A stretch of 64,000 nt of DNA from Brevundimonas sp. M20 (GTDB taxonomy: Bacteria; Pseudomonadota; Alphaproteobacteria; Caulobacterales; Caulobacteraceae): positions 1,131,001-1,195,000 of the forward strand of contig NZ_CP041243.1 in assembly GCF_006547065.1 (NCBI RefSeq). Direction: 5' to 3'. Below are positions 20,816-29,229 of the stretch, piece by piece. The translations under genes were made by a program, and so were the position numbers. Under the pieces are notes generated by a model, which saw only the letters and a program-made list of their open reading frames with translations, did no database searches and was not told the origin of the DNA. How positions within the stretch are numbered: position 1 is the stretch's first letter; each line of letters opens with the position of its first letter.

Positions 20816-20909
20816 TAGCAGGCAGGTAAGCAATAGGCAGTAGGGCGTTCGAGCCCTTGTCGGACTGCTGAGACTACTGCCTACTGCCTGTTCCCTATTG
20901 CCTCGAGCA
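20816..20909. repeat. Intergenic low-complexity palindrome, word GGCAGTAG
   Basis: The left arm (about 20816-20850) and the inverted right arm (about 20875-20909) are each built from repeats of words such as AGGCAGTAG and GCAATAGG, separated by about 25 nt. The arms pair imperfectly. It fills the gapR trailer up to the next start codon. The same architecture with other words is seen at 21214-21318 and 38529-38623. Confidence 0.75.
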
Positions 20910-20914
20910 AGGCG

Positions 20915-21223
20915 ATGAAGCGCAAGCCGCCCGCATCTCCCTTTGAAGCCCAGCGGAAGGCCGCGCAGCGTGCGGCCCTGAACGCCCTGAAACGCGCCCG
21001 CCGCTCGGCAGAGCAGGCGGGCGTTTCGCTGTCTGAGTGGGAGGGCGAGTTTCTGGACTCGGTCTCGGAGCGGGTGAAGACCCACGGCCGCGCCTTCGGC
21101 GACCCCGAACTGGGCGCGCCCGGTCAGGCCCTGTCCGCCATGCAGGGCCGCAAGCTCAAGGAGATCACCGCCAAGGCGAAGGGCGAGGAGCCGAAGCGGC
21201 GGTGGGGGAAGAAGAGGGATTAG
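20915..21223 (+). CDS. Small basic hypothetical protein
   Basis: A 102-residue protein rich in Lys, Arg, Ala and Glu, predicted largely helical, without cysteines, signal or membrane segment. It begins MKRKPPASPFEAQRKAAQR and ends PKRRWGKKRD; the C-terminal basic tail suggests nucleic-acid contact. It follows gapR by 107 nt on the same strand. No family is recognised. Its stop codon lies inside the left arm of a palindromic element. Confidence 0.7.
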   Translation: MKRKPPASPFEAQRKAAQRAALNALKRARRSAEQAGVSLSEWEGEFLDSVSERVKTHGRAFGDPELGAPGQALSAMQGRKLKEITAKAKGEEPKRRWGKKRD

Positions 21224-21318
21224 GGAGTAGGGATTAGGGATTAGCCAGATCAGTCCGGTGCTGACGCCGGAGCGACCCGCAGGCCACTTAATCCCTAATC
21301 CCCAATCCCTAGTCCCTC
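21214..21318. repeat. Intergenic low-complexity palindrome, word GGGATTAG
   Basis: The left arm (21214-21244) is four-fold AGGGATTAG-like. The right arm (21288-21318) is its inverted counterpart, matching at about 26 of 31 positions, with a 43-nt loop. The arms overlap the stop codons of both convergent genes, which suggests a bidirectional terminator-like role. Confidence 0.8.
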
Positions 21319-24058
21319 AGAAGATGATCTTGCGCAGCGTCAGGCTGATCACCCGGCCCTGCGGGTCGAGATAGTCCGACTGGTAGTTCAGCGGCAGGTC
21401 GCCGGTGGAGGTCGAGACCTCCGGGCGGCTGTCAAACAGGTTCTGGATGCCGAACTGGATGCGGGTGCCCTTCAGGATCGGGTATTTGGCGACCCATTCG
21501 GTGCGCTGGTTCAGGTCCATGAACAGGTTGAGGTTCACCGTCGTGCGGTCGGCGAAGGTGATGTCCGGACCCGTGCCGCCGTTGACGGTGGTGCCCTCGC
21601 GCCAGGTGGCGAACATGAAGCCGCCGAAGCCGTTGCGGAACACGCCCGACATCAGCTGGAACTCGTTACGTGGGCTGCCGCCGTTGGCCGAGGTCGCGCC
21701 GCCGTCCAGCATGTCAATGATCGGCAGGCCGTCGGCGATGGTGATCTCGTCCTGCAGACGGACGGTGTGGAACAGGGAGATGTTCCAGCGACCCTGACCG
21801 GGCTGCATGGCCGGACCGCGGCCACGACCGCCGCCGCCGCCCATGCGGACTTCCATGCGCGGACCGCCGCCGCCACCGCCGCCGCCGCCTTCAACGCGGA
21901 AGGTGCCGCCGCCGCCCGGCGGACGCGGGCCGCCGGGCATGCCGGGCAGGGGCGTCTGGCTGGCCGCCGCGTTCGGCGTTCCGAAGGCGCGCGAGTAGTT
22001 GATTCCGGTGCGGATGTCCTGACGCTCGTACTTGTCGAAGTTCAGCGGGCGGGCGTCGATGGACAGCAGGTTGCCGTCGCCGTCACGGACGAAGCGGCCC
22101 GGCAGGGCGGCCTCGAGATCCGGGGTGATGGTCGGGAAGGCGGCCAGATAGTCGTCGGTGCGGCTGTAGGTCCAGGTCGACTGGATCGACAGATCCTGAC
22201 CGTCGATCGGACGCCAGGTGCCGCCCACGCGCCAGACGTGGCGGTTGTCGGACTCGAGGTTGGGGTTGCCGCCGGTGATCTGGGTGACCAGCACGGTCTG
22301 GCCGGTGGCGAAGTCGAACACCGGCACGTTCAGGTTCGAGATGACCGGGTCGTTCAGCTGGCTGATGCTGGGCGCGCCCTGTTCGTCGGCGTAGCTGACG
22401 AGGAAGGACAGGGGCTCGATCGGCGACCAGTTCACACCGAGGTTGAAGCTGGACAGGCCGCCGAAGTCGGACAGGTCCTCGTAGCCGACGGTGGCGTTGA
22501 CCGACAGGTCGCCCAGCATCGGCAGGGTTCCGGTGCGGCGGCTGGCGATCGGGAAGTTGAAGGTGCCCTGACCGTTGAAACGGTCGCGTGACTGCGAACG
22601 GTCGGTCGTGACGCCCAGACGGGTGCTGGTCGAATCCAGCGAGCGGGTGTCGGCGCCGAATTTGAAGGTCGAGGAGATGCTGCCGGCGGGCAGGTCATAG
22701 AGGTCGCCGTTCAGCACGACTTCGGCGCTGAGCAGTTCCGAGACCGAGTTGGCGGTGTCGTTCGGCGTGCGGGTGAAGTCCGACGGGTTCAGCGCGGCGA
22801 ACGGGTTGGCCGTGGGATCGTCGGCGTCCAGACGCGACTGGAACAGGGCGGAGGTGTAGCCACGGCCGGTGGTGGTGTCGGTCTCGGTGCGTTCGTAGCT
22901 GCCGGTGGCGGTCCAGCGCCAGTCGTCGCCGATGAAGCCGTCCGCCACGACGCCCAGCCTGCCGGCGAGGGAGTCGGTCTGACGGCGCAGGGAGGCGGCG
23001 TCGTCGATGTAGCGGTGCACCAGCACGTCGTCCGAGAAGGGCGAGAAGCTGTTGGTCTCCGGCAGGTTCAGGCTGACGCCTGGCAGGCCGTTGAAGCTGC
23101 GGCTGGAATTGTCGTCCAGGCTGCCGCTGATGGTCAGCTGGGTGGTGCTGTTAAGGTCGCGCTTGATGGTGCCGCGAACGGTCGAGCGCTCGCTTTCCGA
23201 CAGAAGGGTGCGATAGGCGCCCAGGTCGTCGGTGCGGATGCCGTCGGCGGCCGCGGCGATGAAGTCGGCGAGGGTCGGGGTGGTGGTCCCGCCGGGAACG
23301 GGCGAGGTGGTGGACGTGCCCAGCGCCGGGTCGATCGGATCGCCGTACGGGCTGCTGGTGACGTTGCCGATCAGGTCATAGGGCGTCGAGCCCGGATCGC
23401 GGACGATGTCGCGCTCGGACTCGAACAGCGGGGTCGCGCGCTCGTATTCGGCGTCCATCGACCAGCGGTTCGAGCCGCTGATGCGCAGGACGTTGCCCTC
23501 GATCTCGGTGGTGGTGCGGCCGCCCTGGCTGGGCCCGCGGGCGGTCAGTTCGCCGGTGTACGAGTTGAAATTGGCCTTCAGGACGAAGTTCACGACGCGC
23601 TGCTCGGCGCGGTAGCCGAACTGCAGGGCGACCTGCTCGGGCAGGATTTCCGTGCGCTCAATGGCCTCGGTCGGGATGCCCTGGATTTCCTGGAAGCCCG
23701 AGATGCGGCGGCCGTTGACGAGGAAGACCGGCTGCAGGTCGGTGCGACCGCTGGAACTGCGGGTCAGCGGCTCCAGATAGGTCATCAGCTCAGCGATGTT
23801 CGACGCGCCGTAGGCCTGGATCTGGCTGGCGTCGAGGGTGACGTCGGCCGGGATGTCCGTATCAACGCTGCCGCGCGGACGGGAGCCGGACACCGACACC
23901 GTGCCGAGGTCGTAGGCGCTGTCGTCCGCATCGTCCGCGGTCGTGGTCGGGGTGGTCGCCGGAGCCGGTTGTTGCTGCGGGGGCGTCTGGGGCGGGGGCG
24001 GCGCGGTTTGAATCACGCCGGCCATCAGGCCGGACAACGCAGTGGTCACAAGCAGCAT
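21317..24058 (-). CDS. TonB-dependent receptor with glycine-rich insert
   Basis: A 913-residue outer-membrane receptor. A short signal peptide is followed by a proline/threonine-rich segment, a plug domain (about 65-180, with IPTEAIERTEILPEQVALQFGYRAEQRVVNFVLK) and a barrel ending in the terminal aromatic LRKIIF. Residues about 700-755 are unusual: runs of up to nine glycines with arginine and proline interrupt the barrel, probably as an extracellular loop. No Fur-like box was seen upstream; the substrate is unknown. The 3' end is in a palindrome shared with the convergent small gene. The gene follows tacA (same strand) by 205 nt and probably has its own promoter. Confidence 0.9.
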   Translation of the reverse strand: MLLVTTALSGLMAGVIQTAPPPPQTPPQQQPAPATTPTTTADDADDSAYDLGTVSVSGSRPRGSVDTDIPADVTLDASQIQAYGASNIAELMTYLEPLTRSSSGRTDLQPVFLVNGRRISGFQEIQGIPTEAIERTEILPEQVALQFGYRAEQRVVNFVLKANFNSYTGELTARGPSQGGRTTTEIEGNVLRISGSNRWSMDAEYERATPLFESERDIVRDPGSTPYDLIGNVTSSPYGDPIDPALGTSTTSPVPGGTTTPTLADFIAAAADGIRTDDLGAYRTLLSESERSTVRGTIKRDLNSTTQLTISGSLDDNSSRSFNGLPGVSLNLPETNSFSPFSDDVLVHRYIDDAASLRRQTDSLAGRLGVVADGFIGDDWRWTATGSYERTETDTTTGRGYTSALFQSRLDADDPTANPFAALNPSDFTRTPNDTANSVSELLSAEVVLNGDLYDLPAGSISSTFKFGADTRSLDSTSTRLGVTTDRSQSRDRFNGQGTFNFPIASRRTGTLPMLGDLSVNATVGYEDLSDFGGLSSFNLGVNWSPIEPLSFLVSYADEQGAPSISQLNDPVISNLNVPVFDFATGQTVLVTQITGGNPNLESDNRHVWRVGGTWRPIDGQDLSIQSTWTYSRTDDYLAAFPTITPDLEAALPGRFVRDGDGNLLSIDARPLNFDKYERQDIRTGINYSRAFGTPNAAASQTPLPGMPGGPRPPGGGGTFRVEGGGGGGGGGPRMEVRMGGGGGRGRGPAMQPGQGRWNISLFHTVRLQDEITIADGLPIIDMLDGGATSANGGSPRNEFQLMSGVFRNGFGGFMFATWREGTTVNGGTGPDITFADRTTVNLNLFMDLNQRTEWVAKYPILKGTRIQFGIQNLFDSRPEVSTSTGDLPLNYQSDYLDPQGRVISLTLRKIIF

Positions 24059-24263
24059 ACGAAAAGCCTCGGGGGAGGTGATGAAGACAGAGCAGCAAAC
24101 GTGCGACGCGCGTGTTTCCGTCGCATTTCAGCGATGAAACCAAAAGTTGCCGGTCGAGCCGCGTTCTCTGTCTTTTGCGGGCGTCGGGTGCGCAGGCCAA
24201 TGAACTTTCGTTCAGACTTGGGACTTCCCGAAGGCGTTGCCGATATGCAGCACTGTCCGGCGG

Positions 24264-25742
24264 TCAGCCCGCGTCCTTCAGCGCCCCTTCCAGCCCCTGT
24301 TCACGCACCTTGCGGTAGAGGGTCGAGCGGCCGATGCCGAGGCGGCGGGCGATCTCTGACATATGGCCTGCATAGACCTCGATGGCGTGCTGGATCAGGT
24401 CCCGTTCGATCTCCTCCAGCGTCCGCAGGTGGCCCCGGTCATCGAGGATGCGGATCGGGGTGTCCGGCAGGGGCGGCAGGTCGATGTCGGAGAGATGGGA
24501 TTGCGGGTTGTCCAGCAACCCCTCCGTCTCGTCGCTGTCGCGCCGATCCACCTCCCCCAAGGGGGAGGAAATGCCCGAGATGGCGGGGAAGTCGTGCGGC
24601 TGAAGGAAGGGGGCGTCGGCCAGGATGATGGCGCGATAGACCGCGTTCTCCAGCTGGCGGACATTGCCGGGCCAGTCAAAGGCGCTGAGCAGGGCGGCGG
24701 TGGCGGGAGAGACGCCCGCGACGCGCTTGCCTTCCTCGACATTGAAGCGGGCGATGAAGTGGTCGATCAGGGCCGGAATGTCCTCGCGACGCTCACGCAG
24801 GGCCGGGGCCTCGATGGGGAAGACGTTCAGGCGATAGAACAGGTCCTCGCGGAAACGACCGTCGCGCACCTGTTCGGCCAGATCGCGGTTGGTCGCCGAG
24901 ACGATGCGGACATCGACCTTCACCGGGCGCTTGGAGCCGACCGGGTCGATCTCGCCCTCCTGAAGGGCGCGCAGCAACTTGACCTGCATGTCCAGCGGCA
25001 GTTCGCCGATCTCGTCCAGGAAAAGGGTGCCGCCCGACGCCTCGGCGAACTTGCCCAGATGCTTGTCGGTGGCGCCGGTGAAGCTGCCCTTCTCGTGGCC
25101 GAACAGGATCGACTCGACGAGGTTGGCGGGCAGGGCGCCGCAGTTCACGGCCACGAAGGGCTTGCCGCTGCGGTCGCTGGCGCCGTGCAGGGCGCGGGCG
25201 ATGACTTCCTTGCCGACGCCGCTTTCGCCGGTGATCAGGACCGGAATGCCGGATCGGGCGGCGCGAGCCCCCAGCGACTTGACCATGCGCATCGGCGGGC
25301 TGTCGCCGACCAGATCATCGAAGGAAGTGCGGCCGCCGTGGTGCTTCTTCAGGCGGCCGACTTCTGCGGTCAACTGGGTCAGCTGCAGGGCGTTGCGGAC
25401 ACCGACCAGAAGGCGTTCGGCGGAAACGGGTTTGACGAAGAAGTCCTGCGCGCCGGCCTGCATGGCCTTCACGACGGCATCGACGCCGCCGTTGGCGGTC
25501 AGGACGATGACAGGGGTGGCGACGCCCGCGGTGCGGATTTCGGCCAGGGCCTCCATGCCGCTCATGCCGGGCATGACCATGTCCAGCAGGACGACGTCGG
25601 CGCCGCCGCCTCTGGTCAGGCGGTCGATGGCCTGACCGCCGCCCTCGGCATGGACGACCACATAACCCTCGCGCTCCAGCACGGCCTGAGCGAGGCGGCG
25701 CTGGGTCGGATCATCGTCCACGACAAGTACGGTCTTCGCCAT
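24264..25742 (-). CDS. tacA: Sigma-54-dependent response regulator, TacA-like
   Basis: A 492-residue NtrC-family activator. The receiver domain (about 3-118) has D9-D11, a phospho-acceptor in VVLLDMVMPG, and K in FFVKPVS. The AAA+ domain (about 145-385) has Walker A GESGVGKE, the sigma-54 contact loop as GSFTGA (GAFTGA in most), Walker B LFLDEIGEL and the arginine motif DWPGNVRQLEN. A Fis-type HTH (about 450-490) ends in ARRLGIGRSTLYRKV. In Caulobacter, TacA is phosphorylated via ShkA/ShpA and drives stalk and polarity genes. Proximity to gapR agrees with Caulobacter synteny as I remember it. A palindromic repeat is inserted in frame at about residues 391-408, between the ATPase and DNA-binding domains. 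Confidence 0.82.
   Translation of the reverse strand: MAKTVLVVDDDPTQRRLAQAVLEREGYVVVHAEGGGQAIDRLTRGGGADVVLLDMVMPGMSGMEALAEIRTAGVATPVIVLTANGGVDAVVKAMQAGAQDFFVKPVSAERLLVGVRNALQLTQLTAEVGRLKKHHGGRTSFDDLVGDSPPMRMVKSLGARAARSGIPVLITGESGVGKEVIARALHGASDRSGKPFVAVNCGALPANLVESILFGHEKGSFTGATDKHLGKFAEASGGTLFLDEIGELPLDMQVKLLRALQEGEIDPVGSKRPVKVDVRIVSATNRDLAEQVRDGRFREDLFYRLNVFPIEAPALRERREDIPALIDHFIARFNVEEGKRVAGVSPATAALLSAFDWPGNVRQLENAVYRAIILADAPFLQPHDFPAISGISSPLGEVDRRDSDETEGLLDNPQSHLSDIDLPPLPDTPIRILDDRGHLRTLEEIERDLIQHAIEVYAGHMSEIARRLGIGRSTLYRKVREQGLEGALKDAG
24518..24570 (-). repeat. Palindromic dispersed-type repeat inserted inside tacA
   Basis: The stretch holds CCTCCCCC/GGGGGAGG (24550-24568) plus flanking GATCGGCG and GAGACGGAGGGG words typical of Caulobacterales intergenic repeats. 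It is translated as SSPLGEVDRRDSDETEGLL in the TacA linker. The same hairpin core occurs in intergenic DNA at 17790-17814 and 49548-49565. Confidence 0.65.
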
Positions 25743-25861
25743 GCGAACGGCCCCTGTTCCATCACGTCCCGGCCGGCTCTCAATGGTGGAGCTGGCTCAT
25801 TCCGGGACGTTTTAGCCGCCACAAGGTGAAGATCAGGTGGTCGGGCAGGGTGAACGAGGTG

Positions 25862-27730
25862 TTAGGGCGCGGGCGTCGCGGTCACCGTAACCGGGACAGG
25901 AGCCGTCGCGCCGGCGGGGGACGGCGTGCAGCGGATGTCCTGCTCCAGTTGGGGCGCCACTGGCGGGCCGTCGCCGAAGGAGAGCGCGGGCCAGCGGGGC
26001 TCAGCGATCCGCACGCCTCCCTGCTTCAGCCGCTCCCGCGCATCCTCGCGACGGCCTCCGACGCAACGCAGGTGCGGATAGGCGCCCTGACGGATCCAGA
26101 CGCCGTCACTGTTCCGGGCCCACAGATCGACGGAGAACGGTCTGGCGATGAGCACTTCCATGACGTTGTCACCGTTCAGGTCGATTGCGCGTGCGACGCA
26201 GATGCCCTGGCCCACGCAATCATACCGGTCGTCACCAGAACGGACCTCGGTGACGAAGTCCGCCGGCAGCGGCGACCCGACGACCTCAAACACCGGAATA
26301 CGATCCGGTTCGCCTTCGTCCCGCAAGTCCCACCGGTTCTTGATGGCGATGACCTGTCTGGCGCGTTGGGCGATGTCGGGGGCGGCAGAGCGGGTCAGGC
26401 GTTCCAGCGCGGCCTCGCCGGCCTTGCCGCTTTCAAAGCGCAGGAAGCGGAAGTCGAACTGATCCGGCTTGACGGCGCCGCGCTCCAGCCGGGCGACCTG
26501 ATCGGCGACGGACAGGCGGGCCGGGTCGGCGACGGGGCTGAACAGGGCGAGGATGACCGCGATGGCCAGAACGGCAGTCAGGACGTTGGTGCGCTCCAGC
26601 GGCTGCATCCAGTCGGCGCCCTTTCTCCAGAAGGGCCGGAGGGCGGCATAGCCGTAGCCTGCGGCATAGGCGGCGCCGATGATGGCGCAGGCGACGGCTA
26701 TGATCCTGTCCGGCGTCAGGCCGTGCTGGCCGATGCGCAGGGCCAGACCCCAGAAGGCGAGAATGACGAGCGGCGTCAGCAGGACGGCGGCGACCCGCAC
26801 GGCCCAGCGCAGGACCAGCGGCGGCAGGTTGTCTTCGCGTCCGTCCTGATAGGCGGTGTTGATGAGAATGATGAGGGCGGCGGCGGCCGAGAGCACGAGG
26901 GCGGTGGCGCTGCCGGTGTCCCAGAGGCCGTCCAGACCGGTGAAGGGCAGGGCGGCGAGGAAGCCGGCCGCCAGCACGGTCATGAGGAGCAGCAGCCACG
27001 ACAGCAGCATCAGGGCGACGCTGCGCACGCCCCGGATCAGGCCGTCGCGCACATCGGTCAGATGGACGGCGACCGAGAACATCAGGGTGGTGACCGGGAT
27101 GGAGAACCAAGGCTGGTCGATCAGGTCCTGCAGGAAGTCGAGCCCGATCACCTTGAACAGGGCCGAGCCGAGGAAAAGCAGGATCCAGAAAGCGCCGGTG
27201 AAGCCGACGGACAGCGCCAACTGAACTCCGGCTTTCCATGCCGTGTCGAAATAGGTGGGGAAGGCGGCGATCCATTTCCGCTCCAGATCCGCGGGCAGGA
27301 TCAGATGATGGCCGATGAACAGGGCCGCCGCGGCGAACAGGGGCATGGGCCAGGGGAGGAAGGGCGGTCGGCTGCGCGGACCGTACTCGGTCATCGACTG
27401 CGCCGCGACGCCGTGCCAGCCGAGCAGGGCGAGGAAGGCAGTCGCACCGATAATCCAGAGCAGCAGGGTACGGACACGCATCCGCCCGGCGCCGGCCAGC
27501 AGCAGGACAGGAACCATGACCAGGATCATCGCCAGCGGCCCGAACAGCTCCGGCACGGTGGCGGGCCAATCCAGCCGGGGGTCACCGTAGTCACTGATCC
27601 GGGCGGAGCGGTACAGCAGCCATAGCGCCAGCCCCTGCGCCAGGCCGACCGCCAGCCGGAAACCGGCCAGCGCGGGCGTGCCGCCGCGGCCCAGACTGTC
27701 GCGGCCGGTGGCTTCGATGGTTTCGGTCAT
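25862..27730 (-). CDS. DUF4153-type multi-pass membrane protein
   Basis: A 622-residue inner-membrane protein with about eleven hydrophobic segments between residues 20 and 420. A soluble C-terminal domain (about 425-610) follows, holding two cysteines in YDCVGQGICVARAIDLNGDN and a late cysteine pair. The N-terminal half resembles DUF4153 proteins, including SVGFTGAFWILLFLGSALFKVIGLDFL and the paired strand-loop WFSIPVTTLMFSVAVHLTDVR. The function of the family is unknown. The ATG is at 27730. Same strand as tacA, 119 nt upstream of it; rplJ is divergent. Confidence 0.8.
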   Translation of the reverse strand: MTETIEATGRDSLGRGGTPALAGFRLAVGLAQGLALWLLYRSARISDYGDPRLDWPATVPELFGPLAMILVMVPVLLLAGAGRMRVRTLLLWIIGATAFLALLGWHGVAAQSMTEYGPRSRPPFLPWPMPLFAAAALFIGHHLILPADLERKWIAAFPTYFDTAWKAGVQLALSVGFTGAFWILLFLGSALFKVIGLDFLQDLIDQPWFSIPVTTLMFSVAVHLTDVRDGLIRGVRSVALMLLSWLLLLMTVLAAGFLAALPFTGLDGLWDTGSATALVLSAAAALIILINTAYQDGREDNLPPLVLRWAVRVAAVLLTPLVILAFWGLALRIGQHGLTPDRIIAVACAIIGAAYAAGYGYAALRPFWRKGADWMQPLERTNVLTAVLAIAVILALFSPVADPARLSVADQVARLERGAVKPDQFDFRFLRFESGKAGEAALERLTRSAAPDIAQRARQVIAIKNRWDLRDEGEPDRIPVFEVVGSPLPADFVTEVRSGDDRYDCVGQGICVARAIDLNGDNVMEVLIARPFSVDLWARNSDGVWIRQGAYPHLRCVGGRREDARERLKQGGVRIAEPRWPALSFGDGPPVAPQLEQDIRCTPSPAGATAPVPVTVTATPAP

Positions 27731-27825
27731 GCGGATCCCCTGCCGTCAGGCCGACGACACTGCCCCGGTTCGCGAGGGCTGTCGTGAGGATTTCCTGTGC
27801 AGATGGCCTGCATGCGCGTGGGCGC

Positions 27826-27853
27826 TTGAGTTTGCGGCGATTGCGTGTATAGA
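27826..27853 (+). promoter_or_regulatory. Promoter of the rplJ-rplL operon
   Basis: TTGAGT (27826-27831) and TATAGA (27848-27853) are spaced by 16 bp. The start of transcription would lie near 27860, giving an untranslated leader of about 270 nt before rplJ. Such a long leader fits the known L10 autoregulation. Confidence 0.7.
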
Positions 27854-27859
27854 GCGCGC

Positions 27860-28128
27860 CTTCTCCGTCGCAGCCTTCGGGACGCGGCGGTCCTGTCCGA
27901 GAACTTCGGGGCGTGGGGGCCACCCACCGCCGTAACTGTCAGAGAGCCCTCTGACGCCGTGGGGAGATGGGGATGCAGACGATCGCCGTCACCCGGAAAC
28001 GGGGGCACGGGGTTTGAGCTTCCTTCGGACAATACGACCGGCCTGAACGTCTCGCAGCGATGCGCGGCGCTTTGGCCATACGTTTCCGGGAATAAGCCCG
28101 GGGACGAATACCAAGACTGGAGACCGCA
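27860..28128 (+). promoter_or_regulatory. Long rplJ leader, candidate L10(L12)4 autoregulatory region
   Basis: About 270 nt without a reading frame separate the promoter from rplJ. Several short inverted repeats are present, for example CCCGG...CCGGG-type words at 28000-28100. Autoregulation by the L10-L12 complex binding its leader is known in other bacteria; the exact kink-turn motif was not resolved by eye. Confidence 0.4.
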
Positions 28129-28644
28129 ATGGACCGCGCACAAAAAGCCGAGTCGATCGAATCGCTGAAAAGCGTTTTCGCCGACGCGGGCGCCGTGGTC
28201 GTGACCCACAACCTGGGTCTGACCGTTGCGGAAATGGAAGATCTGCGTGGCCGTCTTCGTAAAGAAGGCGCCGCGTTCAAGGTGGTCAAGAACCGCCTGG
28301 CGCTGAAGGCGCTCGAAGCCGCTGAAGGCAGCGATTACCACGGCCTGTTCAAGGGTCCGGTGGGCATCGCCTATGCCGACGACGCGGTGACGGCCGCCAA
28401 GGTCACCGCCGAATTCGCCAAGGGCAACGACAAGTTCGTCGTTCTGGGCGGCTTCATGGGTGACAAGGTTCTGGACGCGAAGGGCGTGGAGGTTCTCTCC
28501 AAACTGCCGTCGCTGGATCAGATCCGCGCGTCGTTCCTCGGCCTGCTCAACACGCCCGCGACCCGTATCGCCGGCATCACGCAAGCCCCGGCTGCCCAAC
28601 TGGCCCGCGTTTTCAACGCCTACGCCACGAAGGACGCCGCGTAA
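28129..28644 (+). CDS. rplJ: 50S ribosomal protein L10
   Basis: A 171-residue L10, the base of the ribosomal stalk. The N-terminal rRNA-binding domain starts MDRAQKAESIESLKSVF and contains KEGAAFKVVKNRLALKAL. The C-terminal helix that holds L7/L12 dimers ends the protein. GGAG precedes the ATG. It is the first gene of a two-gene operon with rplL (66-nt gap). rplK and rplA do not precede it here, unlike in E. coli. Confidence 0.97.
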   Translation: MDRAQKAESIESLKSVFADAGAVVVTHNLGLTVAEMEDLRGRLRKEGAAFKVVKNRLALKALEAAEGSDYHGLFKGPVGIAYADDAVTAAKVTAEFAKGNDKFVVLGGFMGDKVLDAKGVEVLSKLPSLDQIRASFLGLLNTPATRIAGITQAPAAQLARVFNAYATKDAA

Positions 28645-28710
28645 GCGGAACCGCCTCTTTCATCTCTGCAAACTCTCTACTGAACCTCATCCTACCGAAG
28701 GAACTACCCC

Positions 28711-29094
28711 ATGGCTGATCTCGCCAAAATCGTTGAAGACCTGTCGGCTCTGACCGTCCTGGAAGCCGCTGAACTGTCGAAGCTGCTGGAAGAAAAGTGG
28801 GGCGTGAGCGCCGCTGCTCCGGTCGCCGTCGCCGCTGTGGCCGCCGGTGGTGGTGAAGCCGCTCCGGCCGGCGAAGAGCAAACCGAGTTCACCGTTGTCC
28901 TGATCGACGGCGGCGACAAGAAGATCAACGTGATCAAGGAAGTCCGCGGCGTCCGTTCGGACCTGGGTCTGAAGGAAGCCAAGGACCTGGTCGAAGGCGC
29001 TCCGCAGAACGTCGTCGAGAACGTCTCGAAGCAGACCGCCGAAGAAATCAAGAAGAAGCTGGAAGAAGCCGGCGCCAAGATCCAGATCAAGTAA
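28711..29094 (+). CDS. rplL: 50S ribosomal protein L7/L12
   Basis: A 127-residue stalk protein that recruits translation factors. The N-terminal dimer domain ([31 protein letters not shown]) is followed by an Ala/Gly hinge, then the C-terminal factor-binding domain ([21 protein letters not shown] to the end). GAAGGAA precedes the ATG. A strong terminator follows, so rpoB is transcribed separately. Confidence 0.98.
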   Translation: MADLAKIVEDLSALTVLEAAELSKLLEEKWGVSAAAPVAVAAVAAGGGEAAPAGEEQTEFTVVLIDGGDKKINVIKEVRGVRSDLGLKEAKDLVEGAPQNVVENVSKQTAEEIKKKLEEAGAKIQIK

Positions 29095-29144
29095 TCTGGC
29101 TTACGGCGTGTCGCCCCTCGGGGCGGCGGCTTGAACAGTTGAGC

Positions 29145-29177
29145 GGGCCGGAGGGAAACCTCCGGCCCGTTTTCTTT
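29145..29177 (+). terminator. Rho-independent terminator after rplL
   Basis: A perfect 10-bp stem GGGCCGGAGG / CCTCCGGCCC closed by a GAAA tetraloop is followed by GTTTTCTTTT. It lies 50 nt after the rplL stop. Confidence 0.95.
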
Positions 29178-29229
29178 TGGGCGAGGTGATGGTCGGCAGC
29201 TGGATCCGCTGACGAGACCGGTTCTGTCT

